From Bradyrhizobium sp. 200 (GTDB lineage: Bacteria > Pseudomonadota > Alphaproteobacteria > Rhizobiales > Xanthobacteraceae): a stretch of DNA of 64,000 nt. Made by a program: the position numbers and the translations under genes. The notes beneath the pieces are model-generated. The model saw only the letters and a list, made by a program, of their open reading frames with translations, was not told where the DNA came from and did not search any database. Each line of letters begins with the position of its first letter. Positions within the stretch are counted from its first letter, which is position 1. Location of the stretch: the NCBI RefSeq assembly GCF_023100945.1, contig NZ_CP064689.1:5500001-5564000 (forward strand). Direction: 5' to 3'. Shown piece after piece: positions 1-7,888 of this stretch.

Positions 1-2
1 AA

Positions 3-1289
3 CACCAACAAGAGACCCAAACGGCAAATAGCGGGATGCTCCAATCCGTTCTCGCTGGCCAAACCGCGCTGATACCGTTCTCCAATCCCGCGAACCCAGC
101 TGCCATGGCCGGCACGTTGTCCGGGCGTTACGCCACAATGCCCAACGCACCGCTCGCGGCGCTGGCGATCGGTCAGTCGGACATGATGCCCAATTACTAC
201 CGCATCACCTATTTGAGCAAAGTTCAGTTCATGTACGACACGGAAATCGAAAATCCCTGGAATCTGCTCAGCGGGCACTTCGATTTCGCTTTCGTTATCG
301 TATTCGTACTGCCTCTGCTGGTTACGACGCTCGGGTATAATCTGCTGTCGGCAGAGCGCGAACATGGCACCTTGCGCATGCTGTGTTCGCAACCGCTTTC
401 CATCGCAACATTGATGGCCGGGAAAGTCGTCGTGCGCATGCTCGCGCTGCTGGCGATCGTCATTCCCGTGCCGCTCGTGGTCCTGCTTTTGATCCGTCCC
501 GAAGCCCGGGGCGCGGAGCAACTGGTCTTGGTGCTGTCGTGGTCGGCGCTGGTGGCGGCATATACCTTGTTCTGGTTCGCGGTCGCGGCCTTGGTCAACA
601 CCGTTGGCCTCTCATCTTCGACCAATGCGTTGATCATGGTGGCACTCTGGACGATTCTCGTGCTCATCCTCCCGGTGACAATGAACCTTGCCGTGGGATT
701 GGTTAGCCCGGCCCCCTCCCGCACCGAATTGGCCAACCGCACGCGTGTCGCAACCGCCGAATCATTGCGCGAATACGAGGACCTCTATAGCGCGGATTAT
801 CGCTATGCCTCCGATCCGGAAGCGCTGCTGGTAAAAAATGAACGTATCGAAGTACCTTCGCGCATGCGTGCATTTTTTCTGGCCAAGCAAAAAGTCGACG
901 AACGAATCGAGCCGCTTTTGAAACGTTTTGATCAGCAACTGCTGCAACAACAAAAACTTGTCGACAGGCTGAGCTTGCTATCGCCTGCGATTCTCATCAA
1001 TGAAGCGCTGACCTCTATCGCCGGCACCGATTCACACCGTTTCCTCGCCTTCAAGGATCAGACAGAGGCGTTTCACCAAGAATGGCGGCAGTATTTCTCT
1101 CCCAGGATCCAGGAGAGCCGTGCCATGACCATGCGTGACCTGTCATCATTGCCCCGGTGGCATTGGATTGAGATGCCGGCAAGCGAAATCAACTGGAGCA
1201 TCTGGTGGCGGGCCATGTTGATGCTGGCGCTCGCGTCCGGGCTCGGCGGCCTCGCGCTTTCGAGCTCGTCCCGCGGGTCGATCGAGTAA
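3..1289 (+). CDS. ABC-2 type permease, DUF3526 family (5' end outside window)
   Basis: The reading frame is open to the first base of the window, so the ATG at position 36 is probably internal and the protein is N-terminally truncated here. After a short periplasmic-type segment there is a hydrophobic helix (residues about 80-105 from the ATG), then a cytoplasmic stretch with LLSAEREHGTLRMLCSQP, which is typical of ABC-2/DUF3526 permeases. Four more hydrophobic segments follow, with a soluble region of about 150 residues before the last one. The family forms the membrane part of an ABC transporter; its ATPase and substrate are not visible. It ends 166 bases before the convergent zur gene. Its neighbourhood suggests a link to metal homeostasis, but that is inference. 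Confidence 0.75.
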   Translation, partial: HQQETQTANSGMLQSVLAGQTALIPFSNPANPAAMAGTLSGRYATMPNAPLAALAIGQSDMMPNYYRITYLSKVQFMYDTEIENPWNLLSGHFDFAFVIVFVLPLLVTTLGYNLLSAEREHGTLRMLCSQPLSIATLMAGKVVVRMLALLAIVIPVPLVVLLLIRPEARGAEQLVLVLSWSALVAAYTLFWFAVAALVNTVGLSSSTNALIMVALWTILVLILPVTMNLAVGLVSPAPSRTELANRTRVATAESLREYEDLYSADYRYASDPEALLVKNERIEVPSRMRAFFLAKQKVDERIEPLLKRFDQQLLQQQKLVDRLSLLSPAILINEALTSIAGTDSHRFLAFKDQTEAFHQEWRQYFSPRIQESRAMTMRDLSSLPRWHWIEMPASEINWSIWWRAMLMLALASGLGGLALSSSSRGSIE

Positions 1290-1455
1290 CTGTCCAAAGC
1301 GTTTCCGATCAAGACACCTCTCGCACGGTGAGTCGCCAAAGCTATCGACAACAGCAGTGAAGCCGAGACGGGGTATGACGCTTGGCGCCGCTCGCCGGCA
1401 AATACTCCTTGCGCCTAGCCGCGAGATTGACCGATCCTGCCACAAGCCATGAGGG

Positions 1456-1962
1456 TTAGCGTTCAGGCGTACCCGCGCATTCCGCACACTCGCCCTCCAC
1501 CTCGATCATCGGATGTCGGGGCCTGAAGCCGGTTGTTTTCGCTGCGCCCCGCAAGCCGCGCGCCACCAGTTCGGAGGCCGCCTCCTGAACTGCGCCACAT
1601 TGCGCGCAAACCATGAAGACAACCGTTTCGCCTTCTCCGTGCAGATGATCGCAGGCGAAATAGGCCGAGCGGGACGCCAGCCGATGGACGCACCCTGCCT
1701 CCTGCAGGAATTCAAGCGCACGGTAGACCTGCACGGCCTTGAGCTTTCGCGCATCACTCACTTTCTCTGCGATCTCGTAGGCGCTCATCGGCTTTCCGGA
1801 CGCCGCAAGCAAGGCAAGCACGCTTTGGCGCATCGGCGTGAACGGCACCCCTTTCGATACCGCGTACGAGCGGGCGCGAGACTCAACTGCATCGCCATCG
1901 ACGGGGTGACCATGCGTCTCTTCGTGCGCGCCAGTTACGCGCGGATCTGGATTGCGATGCAT
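1456..1962 (-). CDS. zur: Zinc uptake regulator Zur (Fur family)
   Basis: This is a 168-residue Fur-family repressor, read from the ATG at 1962. A longer frame runs upstream to 2151 but would read through the operator, so the shorter start is preferred. The N-terminal winged helix is at residues about 38-95 (TPMRQSVLALLAASGKPMS, AYEIAEKVSD). The metal-binding half contains ACDHLHGEGE (C104, H106, H108) and the two structural-zinc pairs C119/C122 (CAQC) and C159/C162 (CAEC). The cysteine pattern and lack of an extended Fur His motif favour Zur over Fur. It lies next to aztC/aztD homologues and two palindromic operators, one of them in its own promoter, which suggests autoregulation. Function is by homology and context. 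Confidence 0.88.
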   Translation of the reverse strand: MHRNPDPRVTGAHEETHGHPVDGDAVESRARSYAVSKGVPFTPMRQSVLALLAASGKPMSAYEIAEKVSDARKLKAVQVYRALEFLQEAGCVHRLASRSAYFACDHLHGEGETVVFMVCAQCGAVQEAASELVARGLRGAAKTTGFRPRHPMIEVEGECAECAGTPER

Positions 1963-1980
1963 TTCGTTCACCTTGACGAT

Positions 1981-2010
1981 GTAACAGTATAACAGGTATT
2001 GTACTGTTAC
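1981..2010. promoter_or_regulatory. Inverted repeat in the zur promoter, probable Zur operator
   Basis: GTAACAGTA at 1981-1989 and TACTGTTAC at 2002-2010 form a perfect 9-bp inverted repeat 18 bases upstream of the zur start. The flanking sequence continues with related TGTTACAACATTAC and AGTATAACAG motifs, which resemble the TGTTAT-type Zur half-site at 2272-2295. It lies between zur and a small divergent ORF and could repress both. The palindrome is seen directly; the Zur assignment is inference. Confidence 0.65.
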
Positions 2011-2032
2011 AACATTACACCCAGGATCGTTC

Positions 2033-2227
2033 ATGACCAAGTCCCAAACGGGGGAGGACGCCCTGCTCCCCGTCTCTATTCCGTCCCGATGCTTCGGCGG
2101 CGGAAAGAGGGCCATGGGCCAGATCATTCTTGGAATTGACTTCAAGTCCAAGCGCCGAGAGCGAATTTACGACGCAGACAAGGTCTGGTCCGGAGAACAT
2201 ACGATCCTGGACTACACAGAGATCTAG
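2033..2227 (+). CDS. Small hypothetical protein divergent from zur
   Basis: A 64-residue ORF starts 22 bases from the zur-side inverted repeat. An AGGA sequence lies nine bases before its ATG. The protein is charged and soluble, has no recognised domain, and contains the segment MGQIILGIDFKSKRRERIYD, which begins at an internal ATG (2114) that could be the true start. I do not recognise the family. The only support is its placement between two Zur-type operators, which would make it part of the zinc-starvation response if it is translated. Confidence 0.4.
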   Translation: MTKSQTGEDALLPVSIPSRCFGGGKRAMGQIILGIDFKSKRRERIYDADKVWSGEHTILDYTEI

Positions 2228-2271
2228 GGCGATTGCGCTGCCGAATTGATCCCGCCGCTTTTCGCGTGAAA

Positions 2272-2295
2272 GATGTTATGTTATAACATTACATC
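2272..2295. promoter_or_regulatory. Zur box upstream of aztC
   Basis: This 24-bp site is an inverted repeat with one mismatched pair, with core ATGTTATGTTATAACAT and outer arms GATGT and ACATC. It matches the alphaproteobacterial Zur box type (TGTTAT...ATAACA). It lies 303 bases before the aztC start and just after the small ORF at 2033-2227, so it probably controls the aztC-aztD transcript. The palindrome is directly visible; binding by Zur is inferred from the adjacent zur gene. Confidence 0.8.
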
Positions 2296-2598
2296 ATCGG
2301 CTGCAACAGTTCAGGCGGAGGCAAGCATCGCATGGACGCGATCATTAGGGACTGTAGGCAGCGCGTTCGGCCAATCCGCGCGCCTTTTGGCGAGGATACC
2401 TCGTTTCGCCCCTTGCAATCTGGGCTGCGCGGTCAATGCGTTCACCTCTGTCCCGGGGGTCGTGCGAGTGCGGCTCCAATCCAACGATCATCGGAAAGCC
2501 TCCGAACTCGCTCAGCGACCGCAGCGATCGATTCCCCGCCAAGAACTGTCCAGCGCCACCGCCATCAAGCACGTGAAACAACGAGAATACGACGGCTC
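2296..2598 (+). other. Long leader between Zur box and aztC
   Basis: This stretch of about 300 bases separates the Zur box from the aztC start. It is open in more than one frame on both strands, but none of the translations resembles a known protein and none is hydrophobic, so it is not a remnant of the missing permease aztB. It may be an untranslated leader or degraded coding sequence. No convincing terminator or riboswitch fold is visible. Confidence 0.4.
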
Positions 2599-3537
2599 AT
2601 GCTCAAGACGTTAAGAACGGTCGTGCTTGCGGGACTCGTCTCACTTTCACCGCTTGCTGCTGGTGCCGCGTCGACCAAGAAGCTCAATGTGGTCGCCAGC
2701 TTCTCGATTATTGCTGACTTTGCGCGTCATGTCGGCGGAGACCGTATCGATCTTCGCTCACTCGTCGGAGCAAACGGCGATCCCCATGTTTACGAACCCA
2801 GGCCCGCGGACGTCAGAACGATTGCCGCCGCCGATATCGTACTCGTCAACGGCCTTCGGTTCGAAGGCTTTTTGAGACGCCTCATCGAAGCGAGTGGAAC
2901 AAAGGCGCCGGTTGTCGAGCTTACGAAAGGAGTCCGGCCGCTCAAGAGCACCGAGCAAGCGCACGACCGCGAGCGATCTGGCCATCACCATCATCACGGC
3001 GACTATGATCCCCATGCGTGGCAAGCGGTTCCGAATGCCCGGATCTACGTCAAAAATATCGTAGACGCGTTCTGTTCGATCGATCCACCCGGCTGCACGA
3101 CGTATGAGACAAATGCCAAAGCCTATGATGCAACTCTCAGCGTGCTCGATGACGAGATCAGAACGACGATCGCACGCATCCCGCCACACAAGCGCGTTGT
3201 CATCACCGCGCACGACGCATTCGGCTACTTCGCTCACGAATACGGTTTGACATTCCTCGCGCCAGAAGGCCTTTCAACAGACGCCGAGGCCCCAGCGTCC
3301 GACATCGCCAGTCTCATCCGGCAAATCAAGCGGGACAAGGTCGCCGCGGTCTTCGGCGAGAACATCACCGATCCCCGTCTCGTGCAGCGAATTGCCGCGG
3401 AAACAGGGTCGAAGATCGGCGGAGAGCTCTACTCCGATGCTCTGTCCCGACCCGACGGGCCGGCGGCCACCTACGTTGACATGATGAAGCACAACGCCTC
3501 GACAATTCGGAAAGCCATCGCGCCTGATGTCCCCTGA
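2599..3537 (+). CDS. aztC: AztC-like periplasmic zinc-binding protein of an ABC importer
   Basis: This is a 312-residue cluster A-I solute-binding protein (ZnuA/AztC group) that captures periplasmic zinc for an ABC importer. The start at 2599 is chosen because a clear signal peptide follows (hydrophobic core to residue about 20, cleavage near AGA/AS). The four expected ligands are present: H63 in DPHVYEP, H139 in DPHAW, H205 in TAHDAFGYF and D280 in YSDALS. A short His-rich loop (five His, residues 129-133) precedes the second ligand. C159 and C166 could form a disulfide. It is followed 52 bases later by an AztD-like gene, which distinguishes AztC from ZnuA. The ATPase and permease genes are not adjacent, which is unusual. 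Confidence 0.85.
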   Translation: MLKTLRTVVLAGLVSLSPLAAGAASTKKLNVVASFSIIADFARHVGGDRIDLRSLVGANGDPHVYEPRPADVRTIAAADIVLVNGLRFEGFLRRLIEASGTKAPVVELTKGVRPLKSTEQAHDRERSGHHHHHGDYDPHAWQAVPNARIYVKNIVDAFCSIDPPGCTTYETNAKAYDATLSVLDDEIRTTIARIPPHKRVVITAHDAFGYFAHEYGLTFLAPEGLSTDAEAPASDIASLIRQIKRDKVAAVFGENITDPRLVQRIAAETGSKIGGELYSDALSRPDGPAATYVDMMKHNASTIRKAIAPDVP

Positions 3538-3589
3538 TCGAACGCGTCTTGTTTCGGAGCGCGAATGCTGTTTTGAGAGGAGATATCCG

Positions 3590-4795
3590 ATGACCAGAGT
3601 TCAAACCGGCACTATCGGTGTCCTTCTGACGACACTCGCCCTCAACTGCGCTGCTTTGGCTGGCGAGAAGACGGCGTGGCGCCTGTTCGTCTCCGACCAT
3701 TCCGAGCCAATTGTGAATGTCATCGATCTCCTCAAGCAAGAGAAGATCGAAACCTTTGCAACCAAAGCGCCAGCTCGTCTCTACCGCAGCAAGACCGGCC
3801 GGACGGTCCTTGCCGTGCAGAGAGGTGCGGACTTGGTTACAGCGATCGATAGTGGCATATCGTTTGAAGATCATGGCGATCACGGCGACATCAAAGTCAA
3901 GGCGCCGCGATTGCTTGGCGTTGAGATCGCGGGCAAGCAGCCATCGCACGTGGTCGAGTATGGTGGTGAGATCGCGATCTTCTTCGACGGCGAGGGCCGC
4001 GCTCGAATCGCATCCGAAAGGATGATCCTGGAATCGAAGTCTGTTCTGCGCGAAACCGCACCGGGGATGCCTCACCATGGGGTAGCGGTTGCGAATGATC
4101 GCTACACGCTCATTTCCGAGCCTAACGTCAAGAACTCAGATGCATTGCCTATTGGCATCAAGATCGTCGACAAGTCCGGCGCGCAAATCGGTGGCGTTCA
4201 TTCGTGCCCGGACCTGCACGGTGAAGCAACATCAGGAAACATCCTTGTTTTCAGCTGCGCTACCGGACTTCTCGTTGCCAGCATGGATGGGTCCACGCCG
4301 CAGGTTAAGCGCCTTCCCTACGCCGCCGCGCTGCCAAGCGGCAAGACGACTACCATGCTTGGCGGACGAGGCTTGCAATACTTCCTTGGCAATTACGGGT
4401 CGGACAAGGTCGTCCTGATGGAGCCGACTGAAGCGGAGCCGTTTCGCCTCGTGACATTGCCAATGCGGCGGGTGGATTTTGCCGTGGATCCAGTCCGCGC
4501 CAAATTCGCGTACATCTTTACGGAGGATGGACGCTTGCACCGATTGGATGTTGTCGCCGGAAAGCTTGACGGATCGCTACGAGTGACCGGGCCCTATTCC
4601 ATGGATGATCATTGGAATGATCCGCGCCCGCGGCTGGCAGTCGCTGCTGACAAGATCGCTGTGACTGATCCGGCAAGGGGCGTCGTTGCGCTCGTCGACG
4701 CAACGAGCCTCACCAAGGCCGGTGAAATCAGCCTCGGCGGGAGGCCCTTCAATATTGTTGCGGTCGGCGGGTCAGGTCAGACTCATGACGATTAG
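3590..4795 (+). CDS. aztD: AztD-like periplasmic zinc metallochaperone
   Basis: This 401-residue secreted protein is expected to deliver zinc to AztC, as described for AztD of Paracoccus denitrificans. The start follows a good ribosome site (GAGAGGAGAT) and leads into a signal peptide ending ALA/GEK near residue 24. The rest has the repeated short strands of a beta-propeller. The zinc-binding cluster EDHGDHGD is at residues 93-100, and a Cys pair is seen in HSCPDLHG and FSCATG. It sits directly downstream of aztC in the same direction, probably in one Zur-controlled transcript. The assignment rests on the combination of propeller, His/Asp motif and neighbour. Confidence 0.85.
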   Translation: MTRVQTGTIGVLLTTLALNCAALAGEKTAWRLFVSDHSEPIVNVIDLLKQEKIETFATKAPARLYRSKTGRTVLAVQRGADLVTAIDSGISFEDHGDHGDIKVKAPRLLGVEIAGKQPSHVVEYGGEIAIFFDGEGRARIASERMILESKSVLRETAPGMPHHGVAVANDRYTLISEPNVKNSDALPIGIKIVDKSGAQIGGVHSCPDLHGEATSGNILVFSCATGLLVASMDGSTPQVKRLPYAAALPSGKTTTMLGGRGLQYFLGNYGSDKVVLMEPTEAEPFRLVTLPMRRVDFAVDPVRAKFAYIFTEDGRLHRLDVVAGKLDGSLRVTGPYSMDDHWNDPRPRLAVAADKIAVTDPARGVVALVDATSLTKAGEISLGGRPFNIVAVGGSGQTHDD

Positions 4796-4819
4796 CAGCT
4801 GATCTGAACAACGTCGCCT

Positions 4820-5875
4820 TTGCAGAGCGTGGCTACATCCGAGCCGAGTGCAAGATACGGGGACAAGAGAGCTGTTGCGTTGCAATCAAGAGTGCACCTT
4901 CTGAACATTGTCGGCCTTGTCAGCATGACTGTTTTGTCCAGTTCGGACCCAGCTTTTGCGGTAGGCCAGTCATCGGCCATGCCGGCCTGGTTGCAGTCCC
5001 ATGTCGGCGACAGCGAAGGTCAAATCGCACCAGTGGTCTTGGAGAGAGCTCGCGCGCTCTACCTGAAAAAGGTGCGTGCAGGCGCGGTCAGAAATCCCTG
5101 CTACTTCGCCATGGACGCTACGCGGCCCAACTATGCAAGTGAAGGCAACTTGGGGCGCCGGTTCTACATTATCTGCGAGGCCGACCGGTCGTTTCGCGCA
5201 GTTTCAGCGGGTCACGGCACCGGTCGCGATCTGAAAGGTATCGTGGATATTGCAAATGGGAAGCGGTGCGCGAAGAACTTCGGCAATGCGATCGATTCCA
5301 ACCTGACAGCCGGTGGCGCCTACGTGACGGCCGAGACGAAGACATCCGTCAAAGGCTATTACCGCGTTTCAGCAAAGCAAGACGCGATCCTCATACGCTC
5401 ATTCGTTCAGTTTGACGGTGAAGGTGAGACCGCGAATGCCAGACAGCGCGCGATCGGGGGACACGCAGCCGTATCACTAAAAGGAGTATGTCTTCGAAGG
5501 GATCCGCGCAGCCCCTACGCAAGTCGTGACGGTTACGTTCCATTTGGAACGCTGGTCGATTACTCTGCAGGCCGCAGCAATGGTTGCACCAGTTGGTCGC
5601 CATCAGACGCCGGGCAAATCATCGCGATGATGAAAGACAATCCCACCACGGTCTACATTTATCCTGAATCACACGACATCGACGCCATCGCGCAGGCGGT
5701 TGCGGCTGACCAGTTGCCATCGCGCCAGGGGCTATATTGGAACCGATCCTGCTTGAAAGAAATCAGGTCGCCGAAATTTTGGTCAAAAGGAGGTCTCGAG
5801 CCAATCCTTGCTCAGTACAAGAAGAATCATCCAGCGCCGCCGTCGCGGCCCCCGCCGATTTGCAAGGAGCCGTGA
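4820..5875 (+). CDS. L,D-transpeptidase-like murein enzyme (YkuD_2 type)
   Basis: This belongs to the murein L,D-transpeptidase catalytic-domain family, which forms or remodels 3-3 crosslinks in the periplasm. The catalytic-cysteine signature is RSNGCTSWSPSDA near residue 255, preceded by a conserved His in IGGHAAVSL. The C-terminus is a proline-rich tail. The track-length frame starts with TTG at 4820, only 24 bases after aztD. TTG at 4880 or GTG at 4892 would place the hydrophobic signal (VHLLNIVGLVSMTVLSS, cleavage AFA/V) nearer the N-terminus and may be the real start. The close spacing suggests co-transcription with aztCD and therefore possible zinc control. Confidence 0.75.
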   Translation: MQSVATSEPSARYGDKRAVALQSRVHLLNIVGLVSMTVLSSSDPAFAVGQSSAMPAWLQSHVGDSEGQIAPVVLERARALYLKKVRAGAVRNPCYFAMDATRPNYASEGNLGRRFYIICEADRSFRAVSAGHGTGRDLKGIVDIANGKRCAKNFGNAIDSNLTAGGAYVTAETKTSVKGYYRVSAKQDAILIRSFVQFDGEGETANARQRAIGGHAAVSLKGVCLRRDPRSPYASRDGYVPFGTLVDYSAGRSNGCTSWSPSDAGQIIAMMKDNPTTVYIYPESHDIDAIAQAVAADQLPSRQGLYWNRSCLKEIRSPKFWSKGGLEPILAQYKKNHPAPPSRPPPICKEP

Positions 5876-6333
5876 ACTTTATCCCTCATCGCTGGTCGTG
5901 ACGAATGAGCGTTGCAGAGTGTTCAGCACTAGCGCGGCGTCCACGGTAGGCGCGCGCGCAATAGAACGGGATGGTGCGGCAAGCCCCCATCAGAGGTCGG
6001 GTCGAGAAGATGCGCGCGCCGCGGAGGACTAGCATCAAGTCGCAACTTGCGAGATGCCTTGCTCTTGGCCCGAGAACAACGCGTTCAGATTGTTCAATTT
6101 GCTAGGGCTGGGAGTAGTGGCCCCGGTGAAGTCGCTTCGAATACGTCGGGTACTTTTCAGGGAGTACAAACATTGGGGTTGGAGTCAGGGGTCCGCTACA
6201 TCGCTAAACCCACTATTTCGGAGGCCCTGTTTTCTTATCGGCGCGCAGCGTAATTGGCTTGGCGGCGTCTGATAGTCCGTTAAATGCCGCCATTTGTGCG
6301 CTATCTAACTACGGCTTCGGAAAACCTACGAGC
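5876..6333. other. Intergenic stretch without recognisable genes
   Basis: Short ORFs are open here in several frames, but their translations are low-complexity or lack any known pattern and codon usage differs between frames. No terminator with a T-run is visible after the L,D-transpeptidase gene. It precedes the tRNA-like repeat and probably belongs to the same insertion scar. Confidence 0.5.
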
Positions 6334-6363
6334 AGGTTCAAATCCTGGATAGGATTTGAACCT
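6334..6363. repeat. Perfect 13-bp inverted repeat made of a tRNA T-arm
   Basis: AGGTTCAAATCCT (6334-6346) and AGGATTTGAACCT (6351-6363) are exact reverse complements separated by GGAT. Each arm carries the universal TTCAAAT T-loop sequence of tRNAs. Two T-arm sequences therefore face each other tail to tail. T-arms are common core attachment sites of tyrosine integrases, so this may be a recombination relic. Confidence 0.7.
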
Positions 6364-6395
6364 ATAACCTTCAGGTTATGAGCCTGAGGAGACTC
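6341..6395 (-). pseudogene. tRNA-Met (CAT) 3' fragment, degenerate
   Basis: On the minus strand there is a perfect anticodon arm: stem 6371-6375/6383-6387, loop CTCATAA, anticodon CAT at 6378-6380. A five-base variable loop and a perfect T-arm follow (stem 6349-6353/6361-6365, loop TTCAAAT). A matching acceptor stem, a D-arm and a CCA end are not found, so the gene looks like a truncated tRNA-Met. It could be a tRNA cut by integration or excision of a mobile element. A covariance-model scan would settle it. Confidence 0.5.
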
Positions 6396-6583
6396 GCTTA
6401 CGGACGCTGATCACCCTCACCAGTGGAGAGGCTTCGCCCAGCTCCAGTCGCAGCTATCGCCCCTGAGGTGGGGCCGGAGAAATTGGGAAGGGGGAACCTC
6501 TCCTTTCATTCGCTTTGGTATCCAATTGTACCACGCATTTCTGACAACCATTTTGCTTCGGCGGCGAATTACGTCATGTGGGG

Positions 6584-6718
6584 ATGATCACGATTTCCGA
6601 TGCGCTCTTTATTGGCTCTGTACCAAGCTACGCCAAGGAGGCGCGTGTGATTGTCGCCGTGCCGGAATCGCAGGTCGAGGACAAGGGCAGCCACACCGTT
6701 GTGGCCCGCAAACGATAA
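6584..6718 (+). CDS. Small hypothetical protein upstream of the HTH gene
   Basis: This ATG-started ORF of 44 codons begins MITISDALFIGSVPSYAKEA and ends ten bases before the HTH gene. It has no recognised motif. The short gap and shared direction suggest that the two could be one transcription unit of a former mobile element. The weak, non-consensus ribosome site makes translation uncertain. Confidence 0.35.
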   Translation: MITISDALFIGSVPSYAKEARVIVAVPESQVEDKGSHTVVARKR

Positions 6719-6727
6719 GGCGCTTAT

Positions 6728-6967
6728 GTGATGAACGAGTTCGGGCAGAAGGGAAAGGTACCGCTCTCGGAACGGCTCTCGGTGTCACCTGAGGAGGCAA
6801 GCGCGCTCACCGGGATCGGGCTGACCTCCATTCGCGAGGCGATCAGCAGCGGTGATCTCAAGGCCAAGAAGCACGGGAGGCGTACGATCATCCTGCCGGA
6901 CAATTTGAGAGCATGGCTCCAAATGTTGCCGGACGCCGGCAAGCCCATTGAAGAAAGCCCCGCTTAG
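6728..6967 (+). CDS. Excisionase-like helix-turn-helix protein
   Basis: This is a 79-residue protein (GTG at 6728, or ATG at 6731) with a MerR/excisionase-type winged helix. LSVSPEEASALTGIGLTSI forms the first helices, and IREAISSGDLKAKKHGRRT the recognition helix and wing, followed by IILPDNLRAWLQMLP. This layout (HTH_17) is typical of excisionase-like or small phage-derived DNA-binding proteins. It lies 365 bases from the tRNA-Met fragment, and no integrase is present, so it is probably the survivor of an excised or decayed element. It could also act as a small repressor. Confidence 0.7.
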   Translation: MMNEFGQKGKVPLSERLSVSPEEASALTGIGLTSIREAISSGDLKAKKHGRRTIILPDNLRAWLQMLPDAGKPIEESPA

Positions 6968-7073
6968 GCAGGGCTTCTACTTTTCGGCGGCGCTGCGACG
7001 CCGACCGACGGTTGAGGGAAGCGGTAAATAATTGGCAATACAAAAACCAAAAAAGTGCAACAATCATTGTGCT

Positions 7074-7754
7074 TTATCTGAGTCCATCACGGATCATGTA
7101 TCCGGCGCCGCGGATCGTGTGCAGCAAGGGCCGCTCGAAACCCTTGTCGATCTTGGAGCGCAGCCGCGAAATATGCACATCGATGACATTGGTCTGCGGG
7201 TCGAAATGATAATCCCAGACGTTTTCCAGAAGCATGGTGCGGGTCACCACCTGGCCGGCATGCTTCATCAGATATTCGAGCAGGCGAAACTCGCGCGGCT
7301 GCAGCGTCAGCTCGTCATTGCCGCGGGCAACACGGTGAGAAAGACGGTCGAGCTCGAGATCGCCGACGCGGTAGGTAGTCTCTTCGGCGGGGCCGACATT
7401 GCGGCGCGACAGCACTTCGACGCGCGCCTGCAGTTCGGCGAATGAATAGGGCTTTGGCAGATAGTCGTCACCACCGGCGCGCAGGCCCTTGATGCGGTCG
7501 TCGACCTGGCCGAGCGCGGAGAGGATCAGGACCGGCGTGCGGTTGCCCTTCTCGCGCAGCGCGCCGATCACGGACAGCCCATCGCGCTTGGGCAGCATGC
7601 GATCCACCACGAGCACGTCGTAATCGCCGCCATCGGCCATCGACAGGCCCTCCTCGCCATCGCTGGCGAGATCGGCGACATGACCGACTTCACGGAACGC
7701 CTTGACCAGATAGTCGGCGGACTCGCGGTCGTCTTCGATGATCAGCAGGCGCAT
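7074..7754 (-). CDS. OmpR/PhoB-family response regulator, no adjacent kinase
   Basis: This is a 226-residue two-component regulator. The ATG at 7754 is chosen because MRLLIIEDD is the normal receiver start; the frame extends upstream without domain support. The receiver has acidic residues E7, D8 and D9, phospho-acceptor D51 (VVDRMLP) and K101 (PKPYS). The C-terminal winged helix (about 130-222) ends YMIRDGLR. It follows degP in the same direction. Regulators of this kind are usually followed by their histidine kinase, but here the next sequence downstream is the HTH/tRNA-fragment scar. The target is unknown; control of envelope stress genes would fit the DegP neighbour. Confidence 0.88.
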   Translation of the reverse strand: MRLLIIEDDRESADYLVKAFREVGHVADLASDGEEGLSMADGGDYDVLVVDRMLPKRDGLSVIGALREKGNRTPVLILSALGQVDDRIKGLRAGGDDYLPKPYSFAELQARVEVLSRRNVGPAEETTYRVGDLELDRLSHRVARGNDELTLQPREFRLLEYLMKHAGQVVTRTMLLENVWDYHFDPQTNVIDVHISRLRSKIDKGFERPLLHTIRGAGYMIRDGLR

Positions 7755-7847
7755 TTGCGGGGCAGTTGCGGTCACGGGAATGGGCTTTCTCTCACCATGG
7801 CGCGGCCGCCCTGCACATGCAAGGCGACCGGCCAACCTCTCGATCAA

Positions 7848-7888
7848 GTGAAAAAAGCGGGCGGTGAAGCTGGGGGACCTCACCGCCC
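7848..7888 (-). terminator. Rho-independent terminator after degP
   Basis: On the minus strand the 9-bp stem GGGCGGTGA/TCACCGCCC (7859-7867 with 7880-7888) is followed by a run of six T (7851-7858 region). It lies 140 bases downstream of the degP stop and 94 bases before the response-regulator start, so it should separate the two transcripts at least partly. Confidence 0.75.

Noticed and set aside
1963..2151. Longer zur start at 2151
   Set aside because: It would translate through the palindromic operator; the family-like N-terminus starts at 1962.
2273..2614. ORFs in the leader between the Zur box and aztC
   Set aside because: Several overlapping frames are open but none has domain or codon support; one begins inside the Zur box.
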